A DNA stretch of 64,000 nucleotides from Gottfriedia acidiceleris (GTDB taxonomy: Bacteria; Bacillota; Bacilli; Bacillales; Bacillaceae_G): the NCBI RefSeq assembly GCF_002128425.1, contig NZ_NESS01000001.1, forward strand, positions 434,001 to 498,000, read 5' to 3'. Below, piece by piece: positions 45,218 to 54,753 of this stretch. The stretch's first letter is position 1. Each line of letters opens with the position of its first letter. A model generated the notes under the pieces. It was not told the origin of the DNA. It ran no database searches and was given only the letters and a program-made list of their open reading frames with translations. Position numbers and translations under genes: made by a program.

Positions 45218-46675
45218 TTATGCTTTAATATAACGTAATACAGGTTTACGAGCTGCTAAAGTTTCGTCAAGACGACTTACAACAGTTGTATGTGGAGCCT
45301 CTTGTACGATTTCTGGATTTTCTTCAGCTTCCTTAGCAATTGTAATCATTGTATCGATAAATGAATCTAATGTTTCTTTTGATTCAGTTTCAGTTGGTTC
45401 AATCATAATACATTCTTCCACGTTTAATGGGAAGTAAATTGTTGGTGGGTGGTAACCAAAGTCTAATAGGCGTTTAGCGATATCTAAAGTACGAACACCT
45501 AATTTCTTTTGACGTTTTCCACTTAATACGAACTCATGCTTACAATGACGATCGAATGGTAGGTCAAAATATGGTTCTAAACGACGCATCATATAGTTAG
45601 CATTTAAAACTGCATCTTCGGTTACTTGTTTTAAGCCTTCTGGACCCATTGAACGAATGTAAGTATATGCACGAACATTAATTCCAAAGTTTCCAAAGAA
45701 AGGTTTTACACGACCGATTGACTCTGGACGATCGAAATTTAATACATATTCTTCTCCAACTTTTTCAACGATTGGTGCTGGTAAGTATGGGATTAAATCT
45801 GCTTTAACTCCAACAGGACCAGAACCAGGGCCACCGCCACCGTGTGGACCAGTGAATGTTTTATGAAGATTTAAATGTACTACATCAAATCCCATATCTC
45901 CTGGGCGTGCTTTACTTAATACAGCATTTAAGTTAGCTCCGTCATAATAAACTTTCCCGCCTGCTGCATGGATGATCTCAGAAATTTCATAAATATCTTC
46001 TTCAAATAGACCTAATGTATTTGGATTCGTAAGCATTAAAGCTGCAACGTTTCCATCAACTACACGACGTAAATCATCTAAGTCAACTAAGCCTTTTTCA
46101 TTTGATTTAACCGTAATTGTTTCGAAACCTGCAACAGTTGCTGATGCTGGGTTTGTACCGTGAGCAGAGTCAGGTACGATTACTTTTGTACGATTGAAGT
46201 CACCTCGGCTTTCGTGATAAGCACGGATAATCATTAAACCAGTCCACTCACCATGTGCACCTGCAGCTGGTTGTAAAGTTACTTCATCCATTCCAGTAAT
46301 TTCTTTTAATTCTTGTTGAAGCTCATGCATTAATTCTAATGCACCTTGAACAGTGTATTCATCTTGAAGTGGATGAACATGTGCAAAACCCGCCATACGT
46401 GCGACAGCTTCATTAATTTTTGGATTGTACTTCATTGTACAAGAGCCTAGTGGATAAAAACCAGAATCTACACCATGATTTCTTTTTGAAAGCGCTGTAT
46501 AATGACGCATTAAATCTAATTCAGATACTTCTGGTAAATTTGCTTTTTCTTTACGAACATAAGCCGCTGGAATTACTTCCTCAATATCGAACTCCTCAAC
46601 GTCCATCGTTGGAAGACTATATGCGATACGACCTTCTTTACTCATCTCAAAAACTAACGGTTGATCCTTCAGCAT
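45218..46675 (-). CDS. gcvPB: Glycine dehydrogenase (decarboxylating) subunit 2
   Basis: PLP-binding half of glycine decarboxylase (P-protein) in the glycine cleavage system. The 485-residue protein has [26 protein letters not shown], the PLP Lys region [19 protein letters not shown] and [14 protein letters not shown]. It starts 29 bases inside the end of gcvPA, so the two subunits are translationally coupled. Last gene of the gcvT-gcvPA-gcvPB operon. Confidence 0.97.
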   Translation of the reverse strand: MLKDQPLVFEMSKEGRIAYSLPTMDVEEFDIEEVIPAAYVRKEKANLPEVSELDLMRHYTALSKRNHGVDSGFYPLGSCTMKYNPKINEAVARMAGFAHVHPLQDEYTVQGALELMHELQQELKEITGMDEVTLQPAAGAHGEWTGLMIIRAYHESRGDFNRTKVIVPDSAHGTNPASATVAGFETITVKSNEKGLVDLDDLRRVVDGNVAALMLTNPNTLGLFEEDIYEISEIIHAAGGKVYYDGANLNAVLSKARPGDMGFDVVHLNLHKTFTGPHGGGGPGSGPVGVKADLIPYLPAPIVEKVGEEYVLNFDRPESIGRVKPFFGNFGINVRAYTYIRSMGPEGLKQVTEDAVLNANYMMRRLEPYFDLPFDRHCKHEFVLSGKRQKKLGVRTLDIAKRLLDFGYHPPTIYFPLNVEECIMIEPTETESKETLDSFIDTMITIAKEAEENPEIVQEAPHTTVVSRLDETLAARKPVLRYIKA

Positions 46676-48032
46676 GTTGCATCCCCTTTCCGTCTACTAA
46701 TAATGCTAGTTCTTCTACAAAAGTATCAATATGTTGTTTAGAACGTAATTCTGTTACTGCGATTAACATATGATTTTCCATAGTAGGTTCAACTTTTGCT
46801 AAGTCATAACCACCGATAATTTTCTTTGTAAATAAATGTTTATTAATTTCAGAAACATTTTGTTTTACATCGATTACAAGTTCGTTAAATGCTGCGCCAT
46901 CAAATACTACTGAAATTCCATTTTCAGCTAATTTCTTTTTCATATATTGAGTACGCCAAATATTTTGAGTTGCCATTTCAACCGCACCATTTTTACCAAG
47001 AGCTGTCATTGCAACAGAAGCTGCTAATGCATTTAATGCTTGGTTTGAACAAATATTAGAAGTCGCTTTGTCACGACGAATATGTTGCTCACGCGCTTGT
47101 AATGTTAATACAAATCCACGGCGCCCTTCACCATCAACAGTTTGACCAACTAAGCGACCTGGCATTTTTCGCATTAATTTAGTCGTAGTTGCAAAGTAAC
47201 CGCAGTGAGGACCACCAAATTGAGTAGGAATACCAAAAGTTTGCGCGTCACCAGCAACGATATCTGCTCCGAATTCTCCTGGAGGAGTTAAAGCTGCTAA
47301 TGCTAATGGATTACTTGAAACTACGAATAAGCTTTTTCCTGTATGAGCAATTGGCTCGATTTGATCTAATTCTTCAATTTGTCCATAGAAGTTAGGATAT
47401 TGAACAACAACACAAGCTACATTATCATTCATTTCATTTTTAAGCTCTTCTATATCAGTTTTTCCATCTTTAAGTCCAATTTCAACTACCTCTAAGTGTT
47501 GACCTTTAGCATAAGATAAAATAACTTCACGTGATTGTGGGTGTACAGCTTTTGAAACTAAAATGCGCTTTTTACCTGTATGACCAGCTGCTAAAGTAGT
47601 TGCTTCAGCAAGAGAAGTACCTCCGTCATACATTGAAGAGTTTGCTACATCCATTCCTGTTAATTCACAAATCATCGTTTGGAATTCAAAAATTGCTTGA
47701 AGTTCACCTTGTGAAATCTCAGGTTGGTATGGTGTATAAGCAGTATAAAACTCTGAACGAGAAATAACATGATCTACAACTGTTGGTAAGTAATGATCAT
47801 AAACACCAGCACCTAAGAAAGAAACATACTCTCTTAAGTTAGCGTTTTTATTCGCTAATTCACTTAACTCCTGAATTAAATCAGATTCAGATTTTGCTTT
47901 TTTAATGTTTAATAAGCCATTAAAACGCACGTTTTCAGGAATATCACTAAATAATTCATCAACTGATGAAACACCTACTACTTTTAACATCTCTTGACGA
48001 TCTTGCTCTGTCGTTGGTAAATAACGATGCAT
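46647..48032 (-). CDS. gcvPA: Glycine dehydrogenase (decarboxylating) subunit 1
   Basis: N-terminal half of the split P-protein. The 461-residue product starts [16 protein letters not shown] and has [53 protein letters not shown] and [14 protein letters not shown]. It is about 13 residues longer than B. subtilis GcvPA at the C-terminus ([15 protein letters not shown]), which is where it overlaps gcvPB. Confidence 0.97.
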   Translation of the reverse strand: MHRYLPTTEQDRQEMLKVVGVSSVDELFSDIPENVRFNGLLNIKKAKSESDLIQELSELANKNANLREYVSFLGAGVYDHYLPTVVDHVISRSEFYTAYTPYQPEISQGELQAIFEFQTMICELTGMDVANSSMYDGGTSLAEATTLAAGHTGKKRILVSKAVHPQSREVILSYAKGQHLEVVEIGLKDGKTDIEELKNEMNDNVACVVVQYPNFYGQIEELDQIEPIAHTGKSLFVVSSNPLALAALTPPGEFGADIVAGDAQTFGIPTQFGGPHCGYFATTTKLMRKMPGRLVGQTVDGEGRRGFVLTLQAREQHIRRDKATSNICSNQALNALAASVAMTALGKNGAVEMATQNIWRTQYMKKKLAENGISVVFDGAAFNELVIDVKQNVSEINKHLFTKKIIGGYDLAKVEPTMENHMLIAVTELRSKQHIDTFVEELALLVDGKGMQHAEGSTVSF

Positions 48033-48058
48033 TAAGGTAATCCCCTTTCTCCCCCTAG

Positions 48059-49162
48059 TTACTTCTTCTCTCTTTTGTAAAATGGTTTTGAAACTACAAC
48101 AGCTTTTAATTTTTTATTTCGAATTTCAACTTCAAGTTCAGTACCTAAAGCAGAAAATTCAGATTTAATTAATGCAAGTCCAATATTTTTCTTTAATGTT
48201 GGAGATTGCGTACCACTTGTTACTTCACCAATTACTTCCCCATTTACATATACAGGATAGTGAGTTCTTGGAATACCTTTGTCAATCATTTCAATTCCAA
48301 CAAGCTTACGAGGTACACCTTGCTCTTTTTGATTTTTCAGAACTTCTTTACCGAAGAAATCTTCTTCTTTATTTAATTTCACAGCAAAGCCGATACCAGC
48401 TTCTAATGGAGTAATGTCTTTTGTTAATTCTTGACCATATAATGCTAGAGCAGCTTCGAAACGAAGTGTATCACGAGCGCCTAATCCACATGGTTTTAAA
48501 CCGTCTTCTTTACCTGCTTCTAAAAGTAAAGTCCAAAGTTTAGACGCATCTTCAGCAGCTAAGTATAGCTCATATCCATCTTCACCAGTGTAACCTGTGC
48601 GTGAAACTAAAACATTTAGATCACCAATTAATACATTATCTTTGAAAGTAAAATACTTAATATCAGTAACATTGTCATTCGTTAAACGTTGTAGGATTGC
48701 AACAGATTTTGGCCCCTGAAGAGCTAATTGTGCAACTTCATTACTTTTATTAACTACTTTTACATCGCCTTCAACATGTGAAAGTAACCATGCGAAATCT
48801 TTTTCAATATTAGACGCATTTACAACTAATAAATAGTGTTCATCATTATACTTATAAACTAGTAAGTCGTCTACCGTTCCAGCATTTTCATAGCACATTG
48901 CTGTATATAATGCGCCTTCTTCATTTAATTTTGAAATATCATTTGTCATCATTTTTTGTAAATATTTAAGACTATCTTTACCAGTTACTTCAATTTCTCC
49001 CATGTGAGAAACATCAAATAAACCAGCTGCTGTACGAACAGCTTCGTGTTCTTCTTTAATGCTCGAAAATTGCACAGGTAGCTCCCAGCCACCAAAATCA
49101 ATTGTTTTACCACCTAACACTTTGTAATCTTCAAACAAAGGTGTGCGTAATAAAGTCGTCAT
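48059..49162 (-). CDS. gcvT: Aminomethyltransferase (glycine cleavage T protein)
   Basis: Releases ammonia and gives methylene-THF from the aminomethyl-lipoyl H protein. The 367-residue protein has [30 protein letters not shown] (with the catalytic Asp), [27 protein letters not shown] and the C-terminal FYKREKK. Start with AGGGGG upstream. It is the first gene of the gcv operon, 26 bases before gcvPA. No glycine riboswitch is seen in front. Confidence 0.97.
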   Translation of the reverse strand: MTTLLRTPLFEDYKVLGGKTIDFGGWELPVQFSSIKEEHEAVRTAAGLFDVSHMGEIEVTGKDSLKYLQKMMTNDISKLNEEGALYTAMCYENAGTVDDLLVYKYNDEHYLLVVNASNIEKDFAWLLSHVEGDVKVVNKSNEVAQLALQGPKSVAILQRLTNDNVTDIKYFTFKDNVLIGDLNVLVSRTGYTGEDGYELYLAAEDASKLWTLLLEAGKEDGLKPCGLGARDTLRFEAALALYGQELTKDITPLEAGIGFAVKLNKEEDFFGKEVLKNQKEQGVPRKLVGIEMIDKGIPRTHYPVYVNGEVIGEVTSGTQSPTLKKNIGLALIKSEFSALGTELEVEIRNKKLKAVVVSKPFYKREKK

Positions 49163-49520
49163 GTAGCCATTTCCCCCTTATCTACATGCTAGCATGATGG
49201 AAAACTAAATTAATAGTTCGTCCAGCTAACCATTAAATAATTTACATATTTTGTATATTTTCGGAAAAACTAGTAGAAAACAAGAAAATATTATCAAACT
49301 ATATTAGTTAACTGTTTTTTCTTAACAATATGAGTTTTTTGTTTAATAAAAGAATAATAAATTTTTACTTTTTTTCTACACTATTATCCTAACATTAAAC
49401 GACAAGTTTCAGCAATATCGAAGTGAATTTTTTTAAAAATAAAATAACGAACATTATTTCAGTTATTTTACAATAACGTTCACGATTATCCAATATAAAA
49501 ATGAAATAGGTGTGATTTAC
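49163..49520. promoter_or_regulatory. Divergent gcvT / yqhH control region, no glycine riboswitch
   Basis: The 358-base gap is strongly A/T-rich. It has a perfect 12-base palindrome CATGCTAGCATG (49185-49196) 22 bases before gcvT, and an inverted repeat GAACATTATT / AATAACGTTC (49449-49458 and 49472-49481, 9 of 10 pairs) nearer yqhH. I find neither the paired GGA-rich stems nor the GCACCGAAGG-like core of a glycine aptamer on the gcvT strand. Confidence 0.45.
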
Positions 49521-51206
49521 ATGTCAATTGAGATTAAATTCCATACAGAGTGGCAGGAAGAGTTCTTAGAGAAGCTTGAAAATGATGGACCATGGTCAAA
49601 TTGGGAGAATTATAAGCTCGCCTTTCATACGTCTACAAAATTAGCAATTCCATCATTTACGGGTATGATTGCTCCTACTCATTTACCAAATTTAACTCCA
49701 TTACCTCATCAATTAGATGTAGCTACGACTGTAATTGAAAAAATGAATGGAAAAGCTATATTAGCTGACGAAGTAGGATTAGGGAAAACAGTAGAGGCAG
49801 GTTTAATTTTAAAAGAATACATGATTCGTGGTTTAGTTAATAAAGTGCTTATTCTAGTTCCAGCATCACTTGTATCACAGTGGACCTTTGAATTGAACAC
49901 AAAATTCCATATCCCTGCAATCGCACAACAAAAAAAGAATTATGTATGGGATAGTTGTGATGTTGTTGTATCTTCAATCGATACTGCAAAAAGAGATCCT
50001 CATCGAGAAAAAATATTAAGTATCAATTATGATCTCGTCATTATTGATGAAGCTCATAAACTTAAAAATAATAAAACAAAAAACTATGAGTTTGTACAAC
50101 TTCTTAAAAAGAAATATTGTTTATTGCTTACAGCTACACCTGTTCAAAATAATATAGAAGAAATTTTCCATTTAGTTTCTTTACTAAAACCTGGCCATTT
50201 AGGTAATAAATCTAGTTTTGAAGAATATTTTTCTGCTAAGAACCGCTCATTAGAACATGAAGACTTATTACGAGAACTAATAGGAAAAGTAATGGTTCGA
50301 AATCGTAGACAAGATACAGGAATCGAGTGGACAAAGCGAAAGGTTGAGACAGTATTAATTAATTTTAATGAGGAAGAACAAAAACTATATGATTTAATAG
50401 ATGAATGGCAGAAGTCACAATATACTGGGGTAACCTCAGCATTCTCCTTTTTAACATTTAAGCGCGAAGCTTGTAGTAGTCGTGAAGCAGTTTATGTATC
50501 AATGAAAAAAATGCTTCAAAGATTTGAAAAAGAAAATATTGATATTAACGATCCATATATCGAGAAAATTTTTCATCAAATTAATCTAATTACATCTAAT
50601 TCAAAAGCTAATAAAGTAGTTGAACTAATAAAAAAAATAAATGATAAAGTAATTATTTTTACTGAATATCGCGCAACTCAGTTGTATTTACAATGGTTTT
50701 TAAAACAAAACGGCATTACATCAGTTCCATTTCGCGGTGGCTTTAAACGAGGTAAGAAGGACTGGATGAAAGAATTATTTAAAAATCGAGTACAAGTTTT
50801 AATAGCAACCGAAGCTGGTGGTGAAGGTATTAACCTACAATTTTGTTCAAACATGATTAATTATGATCTTCCTTGGAATCCCATGAGATTAGAACAAAGA
50901 ATAGGACGTATTCATCGACTTGGTCAAACAGAGGATGTAAGTATCTATAACTTTGCAACTGTTGGCTCGATTGAAGAACACATACTAAGACTACTTTATG
51001 AAAAAATCAATTTATTTGAGCGTGTTATTGGTGAACTGGATGATATTCTAACCAGAATTCCTTATAAGGATTTTGAAGCTCATATGAATGAAATATTTAT
51101 TAACTCTAAAACTGAAGGCGAAATGAAAATTAAAATGGAAAATTTAACGTCCATCATCCAATTACAGCAACATAAACAAGTAGGTGATAGTTATGCAGCA
51201 ACATGA
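49521..51206 (+). CDS. yqhH: SNF2-family helicase-like ATPase YqhH
   Basis: DEAD/DEAH superfamily 2 ATPase of the SNF2/RapA group. The 561-residue protein has motif I DEVGLGKTVEAG, motif II IIDEAHKLKN, motif III LLLTATPVQNN and, in the second RecA domain, IFTEYRATQ, EAGGEGINLQFC and QRIGRIHRLGQTEDV. It lacks RapA's extra N- and C-terminal domains. ATG 49521 has AGGTG 8 bases upstream; a GTG three codons earlier is not better. Role in B. subtilis is not settled. It overlaps yqhG by 14 bases. Confidence 0.9.
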   Translation: MSIEIKFHTEWQEEFLEKLENDGPWSNWENYKLAFHTSTKLAIPSFTGMIAPTHLPNLTPLPHQLDVATTVIEKMNGKAILADEVGLGKTVEAGLILKEYMIRGLVNKVLILVPASLVSQWTFELNTKFHIPAIAQQKKNYVWDSCDVVVSSIDTAKRDPHREKILSINYDLVIIDEAHKLKNNKTKNYEFVQLLKKKYCLLLTATPVQNNIEEIFHLVSLLKPGHLGNKSSFEEYFSAKNRSLEHEDLLRELIGKVMVRNRRQDTGIEWTKRKVETVLINFNEEEQKLYDLIDEWQKSQYTGVTSAFSFLTFKREACSSREAVYVSMKKMLQRFEKENIDINDPYIEKIFHQINLITSNSKANKVVELIKKINDKVIIFTEYRATQLYLQWFLKQNGITSVPFRGGFKRGKKDWMKELFKNRVQVLIATEAGGEGINLQFCSNMINYDLPWNPMRLEQRIGRIHRLGQTEDVSIYNFATVGSIEEHILRLLYEKINLFERVIGELDDILTRIPYKDFEAHMNEIFINSKTEGEMKIKMENLTSIIQLQQHKQVGDSYAAT

Positions 51207-51999
51207 AATCCATGATTATATTGAATACTTTTTCAGATATAATGATTGTGAAATCGTAAAGAAAACGCCGACATTTCTAGAAATACAATTAACAATTGAG
51301 ATGGATAAAAAATTAATGAATCGTCCTTTCTATTGGCATTATTTAGAAAAAACAGGCGGTATTCCAAATCCAATGAAGTTAACACTAATTACAGATAGTG
51401 ATAATGCACCTGAAGATCTTAAAGGTGAACAAATACATTTTGGTTCGCCTCGTCTTCACCAAATTTTCTCAATCGTTAATGATCTAGGACAGTCAATTAG
51501 ACTTTATGAAGAAACAAAAGCACCTATGGGCCAACAAATTGCATTACACCCTTGGTTAGCTGTTAATTATCAGGTTTCTTTTACTTGTGATCATAAAAAA
51601 GATTATTTATATTCTTTTGGAATTCATTTAATTACCGGAAAAATTATAGAAGATTTTCATACAAAACTTGAAAAAATCCAATTCAACTCTAAAATACCTG
51701 ATTTTTGCTATTCCATGTCACCTTTGATTAAACCAATAAGTGGATTAAATCGAATGGAACAATTACTTCGAAACAAAATTGAAGAAGAAGATACGGTATG
51801 GGCCGAAGAAGCAAAAAATAGATGGCAACATGATTTAGATTTATTAAATCAATTTTATGAAGATGATGAAGAAAAGCCTGAAAATTATCATGTAGAATAC
51901 AATGCACTTAAAGAACTTTATGAGCCGATTATTCATGTTGATGTCATTAATGGTGGACTTTTTTATTTATCACCAAGCACAATGAATAAATTAAGTTAA
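51193..51999 (+). CDS. yqhG: YqhG family protein
   Basis: Conserved Bacillus protein of unknown function, always next to yqhH. The 268-residue soluble protein has no clear catalytic motif; recurring features are aromatic strands (PFYWHYLEKTGGIPNPMKLT), NDLGQSIRLYEE and HPWLAVNYQVSF, and an acidic C-terminal part. Start ATG 51193 with TAGGTGA upstream, inside the end of yqhH, so the products are made together and may act as a pair. Confidence 0.85.
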   Translation: MQQHEIHDYIEYFFRYNDCEIVKKTPTFLEIQLTIEMDKKLMNRPFYWHYLEKTGGIPNPMKLTLITDSDNAPEDLKGEQIHFGSPRLHQIFSIVNDLGQSIRLYEETKAPMGQQIALHPWLAVNYQVSFTCDHKKDYLYSFGIHLITGKIIEDFHTKLEKIQFNSKIPDFCYSMSPLIKPISGLNRMEQLLRNKIEEEDTVWAEEAKNRWQHDLDLLNQFYEDDEEKPENYHVEYNALKELYEPIIHVDVINGGLFYLSPSTMNKLS

Positions 52000-52024
52000 A
52001 GGCTTGCGAGTGAGGATTAGGTTC

Positions 52025-52060
52025 AAGAGGGAGATCCTAATGGGGATGTCCCTCTTTTTT
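52025..52060 (+). terminator. Terminator after yqhG
   Basis: AAGAGGGA (52025-52032) pairs with TCCCTCTT (52049-52056), followed by T residues. An alternative ATTAGG/CCTAAT pairing (52016-52021 with 52036-52041) overlaps it. Confidence 0.7.
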
Positions 52061-52090
52061 GCTCTTCCTACTTTTAAAAATTATTAGCAA

Positions 52091-52131
52091 AAAAATAAGA
52101 CTGACTTCTTAAATTGAAATCAGTCTTATTA
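52091..52131 (-). terminator. Terminator after yqzE
   Basis: AATAAGACTGA pairs with TCAGTCTTATT around a loop of about 15 bases, directly past the yqzE stop; the tail is A/T-rich rather than pure T on the minus strand. Confidence 0.6.
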
Positions 52132-52132
52132 A

Positions 52133-52342
52133 TTAAATACTTTTCTTTTCTTTGTCTTTACGATTTTGAATTTTTTTCATCATTAAAGCTAGGCTTAATG
52201 GTAGCATTCCAAACATGTTAGTAGAAAATGGAGCTTTCAACTCTTCTTTTTCTTGTTTTATTGAATCACGTTTCTCTTTTGGTTGATCGATATAATTAAT
52301 AAATTGTTCTGTCATATATTTTACATAATCATTTGTTTTCAA
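52133..52342 (-). CDS. yqzE: YqzE family small protein
   Basis: A 69-residue protein beginning MKTNDYVKYMTEQFINYID with the PKEKR motif that marks the YqzE family, a short hydrophobic stretch (about 42-54) and a very basic end. In B. subtilis yqzE lies at the end of the comG operon; here aroK is between. Function is unknown. Confidence 0.85.
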   Translation of the reverse strand: MKTNDYVKYMTEQFINYIDQPKEKRDSIKQEKEELKAPFSTNMFGMLPLSLALMMKKIQNRKDKEKKSI

Positions 52343-52364
52343 AAGAAATCACCTTACTTTCTTA

Positions 52365-52889
52365 TCACTTATTTCTACTATCTCCTCCTTTTGAATAATT
52401 TAAACAGTCAATGATTTCCAACGCAATTTCAATTGGTGTTAAATTATTCGTTGAAATTACATAATCTGCTTTTTTATATTGTGATTCTCTCCTTTGAAAT
52501 AATTCCGTCAATTCTTCTACCGATCGATTTACAGCATTGGGTCGATTAGAATCCAAGTGGATTCTTTCGTATATTATTTCAATTGGCGTTTCAAGATAAA
52601 TTATTTTGCCAGTTTCTTTCATATACCCAATGTTTTCATCACGTAGAATGATTCCACCACCTGTTGATGTAATCATTTTTTTTGATGGTAAATTTTTTAA
52701 TACTTGCGTTTCTATATCGCGAAAACCGCTTTCACCAAACTCATTAAACAATTCTGGTATGCTTTTGCCTGTATAAGTAACAATTTCCTCATCTAAATCA
52801 ATAAATTTTTTGTTTACTTTTTTAGCTAATTCTTTTCCAACAGTCGTCTTTCCACATCCCATAAAGCCCACTAAATAAATTGATTCCAT
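52365..52889 (-). CDS. aroK: Shikimate kinase
   Basis: Phosphorylates shikimate, the fifth step of the chorismate pathway that also uses aroQ in this window. The 174-residue protein has the P-loop GFMGCGKTTVG, DLDEEI, GFRDIE and STGGGII, the standard shikimate kinase set. ATG 52887-52889 has GGAGG 5 bases upstream. It follows comGG closely (about 13 bases), so it may be partly read from the comG transcript. Confidence 0.94.
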   Translation of the reverse strand: MESIYLVGFMGCGKTTVGKELAKKVNKKFIDLDEEIVTYTGKSIPELFNEFGESGFRDIETQVLKNLPSKKMITSTGGGIILRDENIGYMKETGKIIYLETPIEIIYERIHLDSNRPNAVNRSVEELTELFQRRESQYKKADYVISTNNLTPIEIALEIIDCLNYSKGGDSRNK

Positions 52890-52902
52890 TTCATCCTCCA
52901 AC

Positions 52903-53307
52903 TTAATCTACCCAATCAGAAACTTGGTTTGTACTTCTTTTAAATTTAAATTGAACTACATGTTTTTTTATTTTTGAATTACTAGTAGTAAAAGTCACAT
53001 GGTATTCATCATTTGTTATTAAAGAAGTATTCAATATAATTTTTGTATTATTATAATACTTTATTGTATTTCCTTGAAGTGGTAAATCACTATGCTTTAA
53101 ATCGTAAACTGCTTGTGAATATACACGGTCTAGTTCGTTTTGATTTTTCGTATAAAAATAAAAAGTATTAAACGACTGAAAGATATCTATTTGAATTAGA
53201 AAAAAAACAAGTAAAATATTTATCATAAAGATTGTATAAGGTAAATACACTCCATTTTCACCAAGTATTTTAAATTTAATTGATAAAAACTCGAATAGTT
53301 TTTTCAT
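52903..53307 (-). CDS. comGG: ComGG-like competence pseudopilus protein
   Basis: Last comG gene. The 134-residue protein has an N-terminal hydrophobic segment (about 22-43, YTIFMINILLVFFLIQIDIF) without the usual prepilin peptidase motif, as known for ComGG, and a variable soluble part. ATG 53305-53307 with GGTGGA upstream is preferred; a start 4 codons earlier has none. It overlaps comGF by 32 bases. Sequence is divergent; the call rests on place, size and topology. Confidence 0.75.
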   Translation of the reverse strand: MKKLFEFLSIKFKILGENGVYLPYTIFMINILLVFFLIQIDIFQSFNTFYFYTKNQNELDRVYSQAVYDLKHSDLPLQGNTIKYYNNTKIILNTSLITNDEYHVTFTTSNSKIKKHVVQFKFKRSTNQVSDWVD

Positions 53308-53710
53308 AAATTCCACCATTTAAATCGATTACTCTTACTAGGATTTGACTTTGGCTTATTTGTACAAACTTTATATCACTTATATTTTGTAGTACTATTT
53401 CATGTCCTGCTCCAAGCCTTTGTCGCCGAATAATCGTAGCATATTTGCGATAACTAGTCGTAACTTGATTAAACTCCTCAAAAAGAAGCATGTCTGGATA
53501 AACTGTAAAACTTATACTTTTGTTTGCCTCTTTTTGAACTTCTTTAATAAAATTATCTAATTCTAGCCTATTTAAGGATTCATAATTGTAATTTCGTTTA
53601 ACAAAGCTTTTCAAACTGGAAGTTGATATAGAAATAATAATTAAAAATAAAACAAGTGAAAAAAGTGTTTCAAGTAAAGTAAATCCTTTTTCATCCTGTA
53701 ATTTCTTCAC
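53276..53710 (-). CDS. comGF: ComGF competence protein
   Basis: Prepilin-like part of the ComG DNA uptake pseudopilus. The protein has the N-terminal motif DEKGFTLLETLFSLVLFLII with the Gly-Phe cleavage site, and the soluble region with IIRRQRLGAGHEIVLQN. A GTG at 53708-53710 (about 144 residues) with AAGGA roughly 11 bases upstream is the best start; the open frame extends 13 codons further into comGE. Overlaps comGE by 20 bases. Confidence 0.83.
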   Translation of the reverse strand: MKKLQDEKGFTLLETLFSLVLFLIIISISTSSLKSFVKRNYNYESLNRLELDNFIKEVQKEANKSISFTVYPDMLLFEEFNQVTTSYRKYATIIRRQRLGAGHEIVLQNISDIKFVQISQSQILVRVIDLNGGIYEKTIRVFIN

Positions 53711-54020
53711 ATATTTCACTTTCCTTATTTCGATCAGTCCATGTAACACAAATCGAATTTGAATAATTTTTAGTGTATATTTTTACTAAAAACTCTTTAT
53801 CATTCTTTATATATAAACCCTCTTTAAAATCTTCTCTGTTAATAAAATAAAGATGAACCATATCTGTTAATAAATCATCTGCCATATTGCTAATCGTTAA
53901 CTCATCTTTTTTTTGTAAAAATAATGACATGGAAGGAACGATCGTTATACAAAAGATAATTAATAAGTTTAAAGAAATAACTGCCTCGATATATGTAAAA
54001 CCTTTTTCATTTCCGATCAT
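53691..54020 (-). CDS. comGE: ComGE competence protein
   Basis: Small pseudopilin-like protein with the N-terminal segment NEKGFTYIEAVISLNLLIIF (type IV pilin motif G-F-T-x-x-E) and a soluble end of about 80 residues. The ATG at 54018-54020 is used; a GTG at 54033-54035 is also possible, and neither has an ideal ribosome site. It overlaps comGD by 14 bases. Confidence 0.8.
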   Translation of the reverse strand: MIGNEKGFTYIEAVISLNLLIIFCITIVPSMSLFLQKKDELTISNMADDLLTDMVHLYFINREDFKEGLYIKNDKEFLVKIYTKNYSNSICVTWTDRNKESEICEEITG

Positions 54021-54480
54021 ATTTAAATCGACCACTTCCTAAATAAAAAGTAACAATGTATTCAGCTTTTTTATATTTAATTGAAATCGTTCCTGAACTA
54101 GAGATATTACCGTCAGAGTTAAATCTTAAAGGAGGTTTTAAAGTAAGGTTAGTAATTCTAATTGATTGATCAAAATTTCGAATGACTACAGGGGGATTTA
54201 GCAAATTATCTTGCATTTCATATTTATTTTGATAAAAGATGATCCTAGTAGGAATTTGTTTTATTATTGCGTTCCTTTGTGCAAGGAAAATATCATTTTG
54301 AAGCATTTGAATAAATAATGTTAGCTTTTGTTCATCTTCAATCTTCTTGACTTGATTGATTGGCAAAATTAATAACAATATCATAATTGAAAGGACTAAT
54401 AACATCTCAACAAATGTAAAACCAAACGAATTACCCAACCTTTTTTTAAGGTATTGATACTGTTCCAGTTGCTTTGTCAT
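54007..54480 (-). CDS. comGD: ComGD competence pseudopilin
   Basis: Pseudopilin of the competence apparatus. The protein has the prepilin motif FGFTFVEMLLVLSIMILLLI after a leader of about 19 residues, and a beta-rich soluble domain. The ATG at 54478-54480 lies inside the end of comGC, so it depends on coupling; no strong ribosome site is seen. Confidence 0.85.
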   Translation of the reverse strand: MTKQLEQYQYLKKRLGNSFGFTFVEMLLVLSIMILLLILPINQVKKIEDEQKLTLFIQMLQNDIFLAQRNAIIKQIPTRIIFYQNKYEMQDNLLNPPVVIRNFDQSIRITNLTLKPPLRFNSDGNISSSGTISIKYKKAEYIVTFYLGSGRFKYDRK

Positions 54481-54742
54481 ACGATAATTCAACTTTGTTA
54501 TTGCATTTATAACTTGTTATATAGCCCTGTTCTTTTAAGACTGATAAACTTTCAGGTAATTGTTCATTTTCTAATCTATACGATTCAACACTTGACTGAA
54601 CCATTTTTTGTAGTGCAGAACATCCTTTCGTTTGAATCGACTGTTGCTGTTTTCCTAAATTCGGTATCACTAGCAATAAAAGAAGTGAAATGATAAATAA
54701 AACAATTAACATTTCAATTAAAGTAAAGCCTTTTTCATTCAA
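54446..54742 (-). CDS. comGC: ComGC major competence pseudopilin
   Basis: Main subunit of the competence pseudopilus. The 98-residue product (same length as in B. subtilis) starts with a very short leader and the motif EKGFTLIEMLIVLFIISLLL, with the cleavage site Gly5-Phe6. It has two later Cys (GCSALQ and YKCNNK) that would form the intramolecular disulfide. Start TTG 54740-54742 has AGGAGG 7 bases upstream. Confidence 0.94.
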   Translation of the reverse strand: MNEKGFTLIEMLIVLFIISLLLLLVIPNLGKQQQSIQTKGCSALQKMVQSSVESYRLENEQLPESLSVLKEQGYITSYKCNNKVELSYDKATGTVSIP

Positions 54743-54753
54743 ACTAACTCCTC

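Noticed and set aside
52016-52041. Anti-terminator-like ATTAGG/CCTAAT pairing after yqhG
   Set aside because: It overlaps the terminator but lies after the last gene of the unit, where attenuation would have no target.
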